From Streptomyces iranensis (GTDB lineage: Bacteria > Actinomycetota > Actinomycetes > Streptomycetales > Streptomycetaceae): DNA of 64,000 nt. Of the stretch, positions 28,924-37,119 are shown in pieces. Location: positions 62,001-126,000 of the forward strand of contig NZ_JAGGLR010000007.1 of NCBI RefSeq assembly GCF_017874715.1, read 5' to 3'. The notes under the pieces are model-generated. The model searched no databases and had not been told where the DNA came from. It was given only the letters and a program-made list of their open reading frames with translations. The position numbers were made by a program, and so were the translations under genes. How positions within the stretch are numbered: position 1 is the first letter of the stretch; every line of letters starts with the position of its first letter.

Positions 28924-30384
28924 TTAGAACGGGTAGTGGGCGTGCTGGGTGGCGAGGGTGATCCACCGGGTGTCGCTGAACGCCTCGATCCCCCAGCGGC
29001 CGCCGAACCGCCCGTACCCCGAGTGCTTGACGCCACCGAACGGGGCCTGGGGCTCGTCCGCCACCGACTGGTCGTTGATGTGCACGATGCCGGTCCGGAT
29101 ACGGCGGGCGACCTTGAGCCCATGGGTCCCGTTCTCGGTGATGATGCCGCAGGTCAGGCCGTGGTCGGTGGCGTTGGCCAGGGCCACGGCCCGATCGTCG
29201 TCGGCGAAGGTGTCCACCACACAGACCGGTCCGAAGGCCTCGGCGTGGTGGATGTCCATGTCCGGGGTGACATCGCTCAGCGCCGTCGCCGGGTGGACCG
29301 CGCCGTCCGGTTCGCCACCGCCGGTCAGCACCGTGGCGCCCTTGTCCACCGCGTCCCTCACCAGGGCCGCCACCCGGCGCGCCGAGTCGGCCGTGATCAG
29401 CGGGCCGACCACGGTGGCCGGTACGGCGGGGTCGCCGCACGGCAGGGCGGCCACCTTGGCGGAGAACTTCGGGGTGAACTCCTCGGCGAGGCTCTCATGG
29501 ACGAGTATCCGATCGCCCGACATGCAGATCTGACCGGAGTTCATGAACACGCCGAAGGCGGCGGCGTTCACCGCGTGGTCCACGTCGGCGTCGTCCAGGA
29601 CGATGATGGCGTTCTTGCCACCCAGTTCCAGCACGGCCGGCTTGAGGTGCCGCGCGGCCAGTGAGCCGATGGTCCTGCCGACTCCGGTGGAACCGGTGAA
29701 GTTGACGATCCGTACGCGGGGGTCGGCGATGAGCGCCTCGGCCACCTCGGCGGCGTCCTCACGGGCGTTGGTGACCACGTTGAGCACCCCGTCGGGCAGC
29801 CCGGCGTCGCGCAGCACATCGGCGATGAAGAGCCCGCAGGCAAGCGGGGCGTCCTCGCTGGGCTTCATCACCACCGTATTGCCCGCCGCCAGGGGTGCCG
29901 CGACGGAGCGGACACCGAGGATGACCGGCGCGTTCCAGGGGGCGAAGGCCGCGACGACACCGGCCGGTTCGCGGACGGCGAGACCGAGCGCGCCCGCCTC
30001 CTGGGCGCTGAGCACCTCACCGCGCGGGGCGGTGATCGCGGCGGCGGCCTCGCGGAGGATGTTCGCGGCCAGGCCCACGTTGAAACTGGCCCAGGGCGCG
30101 GTGCCCCCGGTCTCCTGGGCCATGATCGCGGCGGCCCGGCCGGCGCGCGACTCCAGCAGGTCCGCAGCGGTCAGGAAGATCGTACGGCGCTCGAACGGGG
30201 CCAGCTCCGCCCAGGCCGGGAAGGCGGCGTCGGCGGCGGCCACCGCACGCGCCACGTCCTCGGCCCCGGCGGCCGCGACGGTGGCGAACACCTCCCCGGT
30301 GTAGGGGTTGAGGTCGTCGGCGGTGCGCCCCGAGGCGGCCGGGGTGTCCTTGCCATCGATCAACAGATCGCGGTGGAGGGTCAT
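28924..30384 (-). CDS. Aromatic-type aldehyde dehydrogenase (vanillin/benzaldehyde dehydrogenase-like)
   Basis: 486 residues, the full length of the ALDH superfamily. Motifs: FAPWNAPVILG, NFTGSTGVGRTIG (coenzyme turn), LELGGKN with the general-base Glu (about residue 251), and the nucleophile Cys in GQICMSGDR (about residue 285). The MSGDR ending after the Cys and the late FGGVKHSGYGRFGG segment resemble the salicylaldehyde/vanillin/benzaldehyde dehydrogenase branch, which oxidises aromatic aldehydes to acids with NAD(P)+. The exact substrate is not determinable. The upstream region is the decayed GNAT/transporter stretch. Confidence 0.88.
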   Translation of the reverse strand: MTLHRDLLIDGKDTPAASGRTADDLNPYTGEVFATVAAAGAEDVARAVAAADAAFPAWAELAPFERRTIFLTAADLLESRAGRAAAIMAQETGGTAPWASFNVGLAANILREAAAAITAPRGEVLSAQEAGALGLAVREPAGVVAAFAPWNAPVILGVRSVAAPLAAGNTVVMKPSEDAPLACGLFIADVLRDAGLPDGVLNVVTNAREDAAEVAEALIADPRVRIVNFTGSTGVGRTIGSLAARHLKPAVLELGGKNAIIVLDDADVDHAVNAAAFGVFMNSGQICMSGDRILVHESLAEEFTPKFSAKVAALPCGDPAVPATVVGPLITADSARRVAALVRDAVDKGATVLTGGGEPDGAVHPATALSDVTPDMDIHHAEAFGPVCVVDTFADDDRAVALANATDHGLTCGIITENGTHGLKVARRIRTGIVHINDQSVADEPQAPFGGVKHSGYGRFGGRWGIEAFSDTRWITLATQHAHYPF

Positions 30385-30489
30385 ATCGGATGTCCTTTGC
30401 GGTCCCTCGCCCCAAGGGCATGTTCGCGGAGTGAACTTCGGTTCACTCCGCGCGGACCGTCAGTCTCCGACGCACCCCGGGCAGTCGTC

Positions 30490-31169
30490 AATGCGGAGGG
30501 CGCCGGCGGGGCCACCGCACCCCGCCGGACGCCGTCACCGCCAGGAGACCCAGAAGGGCCGGCACGGCGGCGGGCGCAGCAGCGCGTGGCGGACGACCGG
30601 GGGCAGAACCGCGGGCAGCGGCGGTGTGCGTGGCCAGCGGGGCCCAGGCGACGGCGGCCACGGCGAGCGCGGAGGTGTACCGACCGCGTGCCCGCCGCCC
30701 CGGCGACCAGCAGCCCGGCGAGCACGGGCGGCACCGCGTTCACCGTCTCGGCGAGTCCGCCGGACAGCCGGGGCACCAGCCCGAGCAGCACCCCCGGCTC
30801 GGCGCCCGGCACCGCCGGATCGGCGCCGGTGCTCGGGGCGCACATAGACCCGGCGCAGCTGGGCGGTCTCGCCCGACGGATAACGCGCGGCCAGCCAAGG
30901 GGGGTTGGGCGGCCGGGCCGGGCCCCGGGGTCGAGTGCGGCGGTCGCCACGACCGCCCCGTCACTGTCGTCCACCGCGACCAGCAGGGTGTGGCGCGCGC
31001 CGTTCAGATACGCGGCGGCGGGATCGATGATGTCGGCGTGCCGGCGCGGCACATAGCCGGTTCCGAAGTCGCGGTAGACGGTGTCGGGCATCACACCGCG
31101 GGCGGCGTCGAGGTCGTCGGGGGTCGCGGCCCTGATGCGATAGCCCGGGCACCTGCACGTCGTACGCAA
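30490..31169 (-). pseudogene. Decayed gene region: GNAT acetyltransferase start joined to a transporter-like remnant
   Basis: Leftward from a possible TTG at 31169, one frame reads a GNAT-like N-terminus (YRIRAATPDDLDAARGVM ... HTLLVAVDDSDGAVVATAAL). The next recognisable piece, YPSGETAQLRRVYVRPEHRRR (about 30825-30900), needs a frameshift. The first frame then gives hydrophobic LLGLVPRLSGGLAETVNAVPPVLAGLLV, like the C-terminal helices of an NCS2/BenE-type permease, and a second shift gives VPALLGLLAVTASGGV. No single frame gives an intact protein. This looks like deletion and frameshift remains of two genes. The transporter reading is tentative; the GNAT reading is firmer. The rest of 30385-31224 holds nothing else I can identify. 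Confidence 0.55.
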
Positions 31170-31224
31170 TAAGCCCGCCCACCGATCGTACTGGCAGACT
31201 GGACACCAAGGGGAGGAGGGGCCG

Positions 31225-33639
31225 ATGGGGCGGGCACGGCCGTCGATGCAGGAGCTGATCCAGCGGCGCAGGAACGCCGGATTCGTGGGCCGGCGCCGGG
31301 AAGTCGACGCGTTCAGGGACAATTTCGGGCTGCCGCCGGAGGACGCGCGGCATCGCTTCGTCTTCCATGTGCACGGCCACGCGGGCGTGGGCAAGACCTG
31401 GCTGACGCGCCGGCTGGAGCAGACCGCCCGTCAGGAGTACGGCGCGCTGACCGCCCGCGTCGACGAGACGGCGAGTTCCGTACCCGAGGCGATGGCCGCG
31501 ATCAGTGAGCAATTCGCCCGTCAGGGACGGGAGTTGACGTCCTTCGACCGGCGGCTCGCCACCTATCGGCAGCGTCGCCACGAGGCGGAGTCGGTACCGG
31601 CGGAGAGCGAGCGGCAGGGGCCCAGCACCGGCAGTATGGCCGCCGCGCGGGCGGGTCTCGCGGGGCTCGGCCTGGTGCCGGGTGTCGGGGCGCTGGCGGG
31701 CGCCGTCGATCCGGTGCCGCTGGCCGAGGGCACCGACCGGCTGCGGGCGGCGCTCAGCTCGCGGTTCCGCGACCACAAGGACGTCCAGCTGGTGCTGGAC
31801 CCGGTGGAGACGCTGTCCCCGCTGCTGGTCAGGGAGTTGTCGGAGGCGGCCGCGGCGGTGCCGTGGCTGGTGCTGCTCTTCGACACCTACGAGCGCCTCG
31901 GACCGCTGCTCGACCCCTGGCTGCGCACCCTGCTGACCAGCGAACGCCTGGGCACCTTCCCCGCCAACACCGTGCTGGTGCTGGCCGGGCAGACCCGGCT
32001 GGACCCCGGCTGCTGGGGCGATCTGGCCGATGTGGTCGCGGAGCTGCCGCTGGAGCCGTTCACCGAGGCGGAGGCCCGGCAGCTGCTGACCGCCAAGGGG
32101 ATCACCGAGGAGCCGGTGGTGCGGGAGGTGTTACGGCTCTCCGGCCGGCTGCCGGTCCTGGTGTCCACCCTCGCCGAGAACCCCGGGACCGGCGGAGACG
32201 TGGACGACCCGAGCGCCACCGCCGTCGACCGGTTCCTGAAGTGGGAGCGCGATCCGGTGCGCCGCTCCGCCGCCCTGGCGGGCGCGCTGCCCCGGCGGCT
32301 GAACGAGGACACCTTCAGGGCGGCGGTGGACGACGACGGGGCCGGGCTGTTCGGCTGGCTGCGGTCGCTTCCGTTCATCGGCGACCGCGATGGGGCGGCC
32401 CGCTACCACGATGTGGTCCGCGCCCCCATGCTGCGGCTGCAGCGGACCACCTCACCGCAGCGGTGGGGCGCGGCGCACACCCGGCTGGCGGAGACCTTCG
32501 CCGGGTGGCGGGAGGTGGCCACCGGAGGGCTCGACCCGCACGACGGATGGCGGCTGGACACCTGGAGCGGACCGCGTCTGGAGGAGTGGTACCACCTGCT
32601 GTGCGCACGGCCGTCGGCGGCGCTGCCCGGAGCGCTGCGGGACGGGATCGGCGCCTGCGACGCGGGCACCGCGGTGGCCAGGCGCTGGGCGACCACCCTG
32701 GTCGAGGCGGGCGAGGACGCCGACTCGGACGCGGTGCGCGCCTGGGGGCGGCACCTGGTGGAGGCGCTGGCGGACGAACGGCGGCGCGGTATCGAGGCGA
32801 TGGGGCTGCTGCTGGCGCGGGCCGGACTGGACGCCGCCGCCCGGGTCGCGGCCCTCGTCGTACGGGGCTGGCACCGCCGTTCGGTCGAGGAGTTCGACGG
32901 GGCGCTGGGGGACTTCCACCGGGCGATCGAGCTGGACTCCGGGAACGTGCGCGCGCACTTCGGGCGTGCCGTGGTCCACCGGGCGACCGGGGAGTTCACC
33001 GCGGCGATGGACGCGCTGGACCGCGTGGACGCGCTGGAGCCGGGCTCGACCTGGGTGCAGCGGGAGCGCGGGGAGACCTGCCGCCGGGCGGGCCGGTACG
33101 AGGAGGCGCTGGCCCGGCTCGACCCGGTGATCGAGGCCGATCCGGCGGACCATGTGGCCCTGGGCAGCCGCGGCCAGACCAAGATGGCGCTCGGCCGGAT
33201 CCAGGAGGCCCTGGCGGACCTGGACCGGGCCATCGAGCGACATGGCGACTACACCTGGGCACTGCTCCGGCGGGCCCGGGTCCGCAGCACCCTGGGGGAC
33301 ACGGCGGGCGCGCTGGAGGACCTGGACCGGGTGGAGGCGCTGGAGCCGGGCATCCCGGGAGCGCTCGGCGAACGCGGCGATGTCCACCGCTTCGCGGGCC
33401 ACTACGAGGAGGCCATCGCGGTCTACGACCGGGCGCTGGCCCTCGACCCCGGCTACGCCTGGGCCCTGGGGAGCCGCGCGATGGCCAACGAGGCCCTGGG
33501 TAGACGCGCGGAGGCGCTGGCGGATCTGGAGCGTGCGGTGGCGCTGAATCCCGGCTACGCCTGGGCCGTGGCGCAGCGCGAGCGGTTGCTCTCGAGCGGG
33601 GATTCACCGGAGGGCGGACGGAACGACGGGCCGGTGTGA
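31225..33639 (+). CDS. STAND-like P-loop ATPase with C-terminal TPR array; carries a TTA codon
   Basis: 804 residues. After NAGFVGRRREVDAFRDNF comes a P-loop HGHAGVGKTWL (about 50-60) and a Walker B-like strand WLVLLFD (214-220) followed by TYERLGPLLDPWL. About 565-795 is a run of roughly seven TPR units (for example EEALARLDPVIEADPADHVA, EEAIAVYDRALALDPGYAWA). The layout matches STAND signalling ATPases with a sensor repeat array; a related family is widespread in Streptomyces without a known role. Codon 303 (32131-32133) is TTA, so expression may depend on bldA. ATG at 31225 follows GGGGAGGAGGGG. No effector domain is recognisable at the N-terminus. It is monocistronic; function could be regulation or defence, but nothing here decides it. 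Confidence 0.85.
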   Translation: MGRARPSMQELIQRRRNAGFVGRRREVDAFRDNFGLPPEDARHRFVFHVHGHAGVGKTWLTRRLEQTARQEYGALTARVDETASSVPEAMAAISEQFARQGRELTSFDRRLATYRQRRHEAESVPAESERQGPSTGSMAAARAGLAGLGLVPGVGALAGAVDPVPLAEGTDRLRAALSSRFRDHKDVQLVLDPVETLSPLLVRELSEAAAAVPWLVLLFDTYERLGPLLDPWLRTLLTSERLGTFPANTVLVLAGQTRLDPGCWGDLADVVAELPLEPFTEAEARQLLTAKGITEEPVVREVLRLSGRLPVLVSTLAENPGTGGDVDDPSATAVDRFLKWERDPVRRSAALAGALPRRLNEDTFRAAVDDDGAGLFGWLRSLPFIGDRDGAARYHDVVRAPMLRLQRTTSPQRWGAAHTRLAETFAGWREVATGGLDPHDGWRLDTWSGPRLEEWYHLLCARPSAALPGALRDGIGACDAGTAVARRWATTLVEAGEDADSDAVRAWGRHLVEALADERRRGIEAMGLLLARAGLDAAARVAALVVRGWHRRSVEEFDGALGDFHRAIELDSGNVRAHFGRAVVHRATGEFTAAMDALDRVDALEPGSTWVQRERGETCRRAGRYEEALARLDPVIEADPADHVALGSRGQTKMALGRIQEALADLDRAIERHGDYTWALLRRARVRSTLGDTAGALEDLDRVEALEPGIPGALGERGDVHRFAGHYEEAIAVYDRALALDPGYAWALGSRAMANEALGRRAEALADLERAVALNPGYAWAVAQRERLLSSGDSPEGGRNDGPV

Positions 33640-33690
33640 CCTCCCGGCACCCGTGCTTCCGGCTCCCCTCCCCCGGTGGCCGGTTTCAAC

Positions 33691-33774
33691 GGCCGTGTGT
33701 CACCGGCCGTGTGTCACCGGCCCTGTGTCACCGGCCTTGTGCATCACCGGCCCTGTGCGTCACCGGCCCTGTCG
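33691..33774. repeat. Tandem 14-16 bp repeats at the end of a small gene
   Basis: Six imperfect units of the form GGCCGTGTGTCACC / GGCCCTGTGCGTCACC lie in a row (the first three are 14 bp, later ones 16 bp). The array starts 52 bases after the stop of the STAND gene, and the stop codon of the leftward small gene (33760-33762) is inside it. It is too short and without spacers to be CRISPR; slippage origin is likely. Confidence 0.8.
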
Positions 33775-34089
33775 TGACGCGCGTCCGGCGAAGCAGGACG
33801 ACACGGCGTGGCGTACGGCACGCAGCACGGCACGGCAGCGCGACAGGTACCGGGACTGGCGGGCCCGGCGGACGGGGCGCGGCACGGCGGATGGAGCCGG
33901 TACGGTCGACGGAGCCGGTACGGCCCCCTCGGCTGACGTGTCCCGAACGGCGGCGTCCACCTGGGCGGGAGCGGCCGGATCCACCGCGGGCGGCGAGGGA
34001 TCGGCGGTGCCGGTCCGCGGGGTGACGGGGCTCCGGGTGGCTTCCGCGCGCAGCATCGCGCGCATGGCGGCATAGACATCGATGGGCAT
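33760..34089 (-). CDS. Small protein of unknown function, Pro/Ala-rich middle, basic C-terminus
   Basis: 109 residues, no family recognised. MPIDVYAAMRAMLRAEATRSP forms a likely N-terminal helix; the middle is a Pro/Ala/Thr-rich linker ([16 protein letters not shown]) and the end is strongly Arg-rich (RQSRYLSRCRAVLRAVRHAVSSC). ATG at 34089 has a well-spaced AGGAG eight bases upstream, which supports a real gene. It is 108 bases downstream of the next small leftward gene and may be co-transcribed with it. Confidence 0.5.
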   Translation of the reverse strand: MPIDVYAAMRAMLRAEATRSPVTPRTGTADPSPPAVDPAAPAQVDAAVRDTSAEGAVPAPSTVPAPSAVPRPVRRARQSRYLSRCRAVLRAVRHAVSSCFAGRASRQGR

Positions 34090-34197
34090 GCGGATACTCC
34101 TGCGGTCTCGGACGTCCTACGGCTGAGCGGGCAGGCCGGACCGGATCCGGGATCCGCGACGGACGCGGAAACGGGATGACGGACGGCCCGGTCCCGG

Positions 34198-34794
34198 TCA
34201 GCAGCGCAGAACGGCGGACCGCGAGGAGAGCCGGCCGGCCGGGACGTCACCCCCCGCGCCGAACGCGCCGGCGCCCGGCGCCGGGTCGGCGGGGCGACCG
34301 CGGAACGCGTCGAGCACGAAGGGGCCGAGGGACGTCGAGAGGGACCGATGCGCGCCGAACGAGGCGCCGTGAGCCACCCGCCCGGCGTGCCGGGCCGGAT
34401 GCCCGGCACCGTCCCGGGCGGAGAACACGGCCGATGCCGAGGAGGCGGAGCGCTCGTCTTCGGCCTCCGGCGCCACCGGAACGGGGGCGCCGGGAGCGGG
34501 AGCACCGCCGGGAGCGGGGGCGGACGCGGCGAAGGCCCGAGCCGGGACGGGCGCACCGGCGCCACCGGGCACGGACGTGGCCGGGGCCCGATTGGGCGCC
34601 AAGGGCGCCCCGGCCTTCCCGGTCGCGCACCGCTCAGGCCCGGTGGACGGCTCCGGCCCGGTGGACGGCGAGGCGCGGACGACCCCCAGGGCCAGCACGG
34701 CGTGCAGCAGCGTGGCCGCCAGCAGCAGAAGGACGGCGGCCGCGCACGGGCCGCCGCACACCGCGGGGCGGTTCGTCCTGCCGCCGTGCACCAT
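34198..34794 (-). CDS. Small single-pass membrane or secreted protein, Pro/Ala-rich, unknown function
   Basis: 198 residues. One hydrophobic helix near the N-terminus (AAAVLLLLAATLLHAVLALGVV, about 18-39) can act as a signal anchor. The rest is low-complexity Ala/Pro/Gly/Ser, consistent with an extracytoplasmic disordered tail. ATG at 34794 follows GAGGGAGG at good spacing. No family recognised. The gene below it (33760-34089) is in the same orientation. Confidence 0.55.
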   Translation of the reverse strand: MVHGGRTNRPAVCGGPCAAAVLLLLAATLLHAVLALGVVRASPSTGPEPSTGPERCATGKAGAPLAPNRAPATSVPGGAGAPVPARAFAASAPAPGGAPAPGAPVPVAPEAEDERSASSASAVFSARDGAGHPARHAGRVAHGASFGAHRSLSTSLGPFVLDAFRGRPADPAPGAGAFGAGGDVPAGRLSSRSAVLRC

Positions 34795-34948
34795 GCGGCC
34801 TCCCTCGCTGTTCCCCCTCCAGGGAACCCCGCACAGCGGAAGACGGCACTCCGATTACCGGGAAAAGTCCATACTTTCACCCGTGTCGGTTATCTACTCG
34901 AACACCCATAACGCCACATTTCGAGGAGTCATGGGCCGCGTGGTGTGC

Positions 34949-35275
34949 TCATTCGAGCAATGAGGCCGGTGCGGCCTGCCGCCAGGAGTCGAGCAGGATG
35001 TCCCGCAGCTCATCGAGGTCGTCCAGCGCGGCGAGCCGCACCCGCACCCAGGCCGAGCTCGCCTCATGGGCGGCGACCCAGAACTTCCCCGGCTCCGCGA
35101 GCACCAGCTCCTCCCGCTCCACCTTGGGACATCTGACGGCCATCGAGGTCTCGTCCTCGGGCAGGGTGGCGAACATCTTCCCGGCGACCCTGAACGTGGG
35201 CATCGACCAGGCGATCTTCTCTGTGGTCTCCGGCAGCGACAGGGCGACGGCACGGACATCATCGGAGGTCGTCAT
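34949..35275 (-). CDS. MmcQ/YjbR-family protein
   Basis: 108 residues from MTTSDDVRAVALSLPETTEKIAWSMPTFRVAGKMFATL, the typical YjbR/CyaY-like fold start, through SMAVRCPKVEREELV and AWVRVRLAALDDLDELRDILLDSWRQAAP. Members are small, single-domain proteins with no settled biochemical role, annotated as DNA-binding by fold similarity. The start is set at ATG 35275; an in-frame upstream start at 35317 adds 14 residues not found in the family. Confidence 0.88.
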   Translation of the reverse strand: MTTSDDVRAVALSLPETTEKIAWSMPTFRVAGKMFATLPEDETSMAVRCPKVEREELVLAEPGKFWVAAHEASSAWVRVRLAALDDLDELRDILLDSWRQAAPASLLE

Positions 35276-35341
35276 GGCCCGACCGTAGAACACCCCACCG
35301 ACAAGGCCCCTGGCCACGTCCGCCCCCGGCCCCGGCTGTCA

Positions 35342-36118
35342 TCAGGCCCGATACACATACGGCGTGGTGGTGGTCAGGGGCACGAAACCGAGCCGGCTCA
35401 GGATCGGTCGGCTCAGGCCGGACGCGTCCACCTGGAGATAGCGATAGCCGCGATCGGCGGCGATACGGGCCCGGAAGGCGACCAGGGCGCGGTAGACGCC
35501 CCGGCCGCGCCACTCCGGCACGGTGCCCCCGCCCCAGAGCCCGGCGAACGGCACCCCCGGCGGCAGCTCCATCCGCGCCGCGCTGACCGGCCGGTCACCC
35601 TCCATGGCCACCACCGCGACGACCGTCTCCGGCTCCTCGGCGAGCTGGGCGAGGAGCCGGTGCCGGAGAGCGGCGCCGTCGTCGCCGAACGCCCGCTCAT
35701 GGACGTCCACCACCCGCTCCACACCGGCCGCGTCGGCCACCGGGAGCAACCGGACGCCCTCGGGCGGTTCGATGGCGGTGTCCAGGTCCGCCACGTGGGC
35801 GACCATCAGCGTCTCCTCGGGCTCGGGGACGAGTCCGGCGGCCCGTAGCCGTTCGCCGAGGTCACCGGGGCGGTCGTGCGCGTACAGCTTCCACTCGAAC
35901 GCGCGGTCCGCGCCCCCGAAGTGCCGTATCTGCGCGGCGATCGCCGCATCGGCGGTGGCGTCGTCCAGATCCGACCACAGGACGCCGTTCCAGTCGTCGC
36001 GGCCACCGGTCTGCCGCACCACCGCGCCCACGCGCTCGATCCGGACGCCGGGGCCGTCGGCCCGCGCACCCAGTCTCATCTCCCGGTCGTACAGCTCACG
36101 CACCACATCACGGTCCAT
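35342..36118 (-). CDS. GNAT-family N-acetyltransferase
   Basis: 258 residues. The acetyl-CoA binding motif A is visible near 190-210 as GGGTVPEWRGRGVYRALVAFRARIAADRGYRYLQVDA, followed by SRPILSRLGFVPLTTTTPYVY. The first ~120 residues are a non-catalytic N-terminal GNAT-like domain, so it is a two-domain form. It transfers acetyl from acetyl-CoA to an amine; the acceptor is unknown. It stands between the YjbR gene and psuG in the same orientation. Confidence 0.85.
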   Translation of the reverse strand: MDRDVVRELYDREMRLGARADGPGVRIERVGAVVRQTGGRDDWNGVLWSDLDDATADAAIAAQIRHFGGADRAFEWKLYAHDRPGDLGERLRAAGLVPEPEETLMVAHVADLDTAIEPPEGVRLLPVADAAGVERVVDVHERAFGDDGAALRHRLLAQLAEEPETVVAVVAMEGDRPVSAARMELPPGVPFAGLWGGGTVPEWRGRGVYRALVAFRARIAADRGYRYLQVDASGLSRPILSRLGFVPLTTTTPYVYRA

Positions 36119-36183
36119 GCGCCCACCCCAGCACCGGACCCCTTAAGGCGGCAATCGATTATCGGGCCGTCCAGGCCGGCGCG

Positions 36184-37119
36184 TCACGACCCGCCCTTCG
36201 TCCCGGCCGCGTAGTGGATCGCGATCCGCGTCCCGAGGCGCGCGTTGTTCTTGACCAGGGCGATATTGGTCCGCAGGCTCTCCCCCTCCGTCAACTCCAC
36301 GATCCGGCCCAGCAGATACGGGGTCGCGTCCTTGCCGCCGATCCCCGCCTCCGCCAGCTCGGCGAGGGCCCGCTCGATGATGCCGTCGATCCGCTCGGCG
36401 GGGATCTCCTCGGCCTCGGGAACCGGGTTGGCGATGCTCAGCCCCGCCGTCATGCCCAGCTCCCACTGGGCCCGCATGGTGGCGGCGATCTCCTCGGGTG
36501 AGTCGACGCGCAGCGGGGAGCGGAAACCGCTCACCCTGGAGTAGAAGGCGGGGAAGTCGTCGGTGCCGTAGGTGAGCACCGGAACGCCCAGGGTCTCCAG
36601 CTTCTCCAGGGTCAGTCCGATGTCGAGGATGCTCTTGACCCCGGCGCTGATGACGGCCACCGGGGTGGTGGCGAGCTCGGTGAGATCGGCGCTGATGTCG
36701 AAGGACCGCTCCGCTCCCCGGTGCACTCCGCCGATGCCACCGGTGACGAAGACCCGGATCCCGGCGAGCGCGGCGAGCCGCATGGTGGACGCCACGGTGG
36801 TCGCGCCATGGCCGCCGCGCGCGATGACATGGGCGAGGTCGCGCACGCTGACCTTGCCCACCTCGGGGCTGGTGGCGAGCAGTTCCAGATCGGCCCGGTC
36901 CAGACCGGCGCGCGGCCTGCCGTGGAGGACGGCGATGGTGGCGGGGACCGCGCCCTCGGCGCGGATGATCTCCTCGACCTCGGTGGCCATCTCGACGTTC
37001 TGCGGATACGGCATGCCGTGGCTGATGATCGTGGACTCCAGCGCGACCACGGGACGGCCGTCGAGCAGGGCCTCCGCGACCTCCTCGGTGAGGGTCAGCC
37101 GGGGGTGGGGGGTGGTCAT
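36184..37119 (-). CDS. psuG: Pseudouridine-5'-phosphate glycosidase
   Basis: 311 residues, full length for PsuG (IndA-like). Characteristic segments: ALESTIISHGMPYPQN, IAVLHGRPRAGL, GGHGATTVASTMRLAALAGIRVFVTGGIGGVHRG, ISAGVKSILDIG, LTYGTDDFPAFYSRVSGFRSP, TPYLLGRIVELTEGESLRTNIALVKNNARLG. PsuG splits pseudouridine 5'-phosphate into uracil and ribose 5-phosphate. The start overlaps the stop of the upstream kinase gene by ATGA (37116-37119), so the two are translationally coupled and form the pseudouridine catabolic pair. Confidence 0.95.
   Translation of the reverse strand: MTTPHPRLTLTEEVAEALLDGRPVVALESTIISHGMPYPQNVEMATEVEEIIRAEGAVPATIAVLHGRPRAGLDRADLELLATSPEVGKVSVRDLAHVIARGGHGATTVASTMRLAALAGIRVFVTGGIGGVHRGAERSFDISADLTELATTPVAVISAGVKSILDIGLTLEKLETLGVPVLTYGTDDFPAFYSRVSGFRSPLRVDSPEEIAATMRAQWELGMTAGLSIANPVPEAEEIPAERIDGIIERALAELAEAGIGGKDATPYLLGRIVELTEGESLRTNIALVKNNARLGTRIAIHYAAGTKGGS

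Noticed and set aside
33691..33774. CRISPR-like array
   Set aside because: Units are directly adjacent with no unique spacers and of uneven length; it is a simple tandem repeat.
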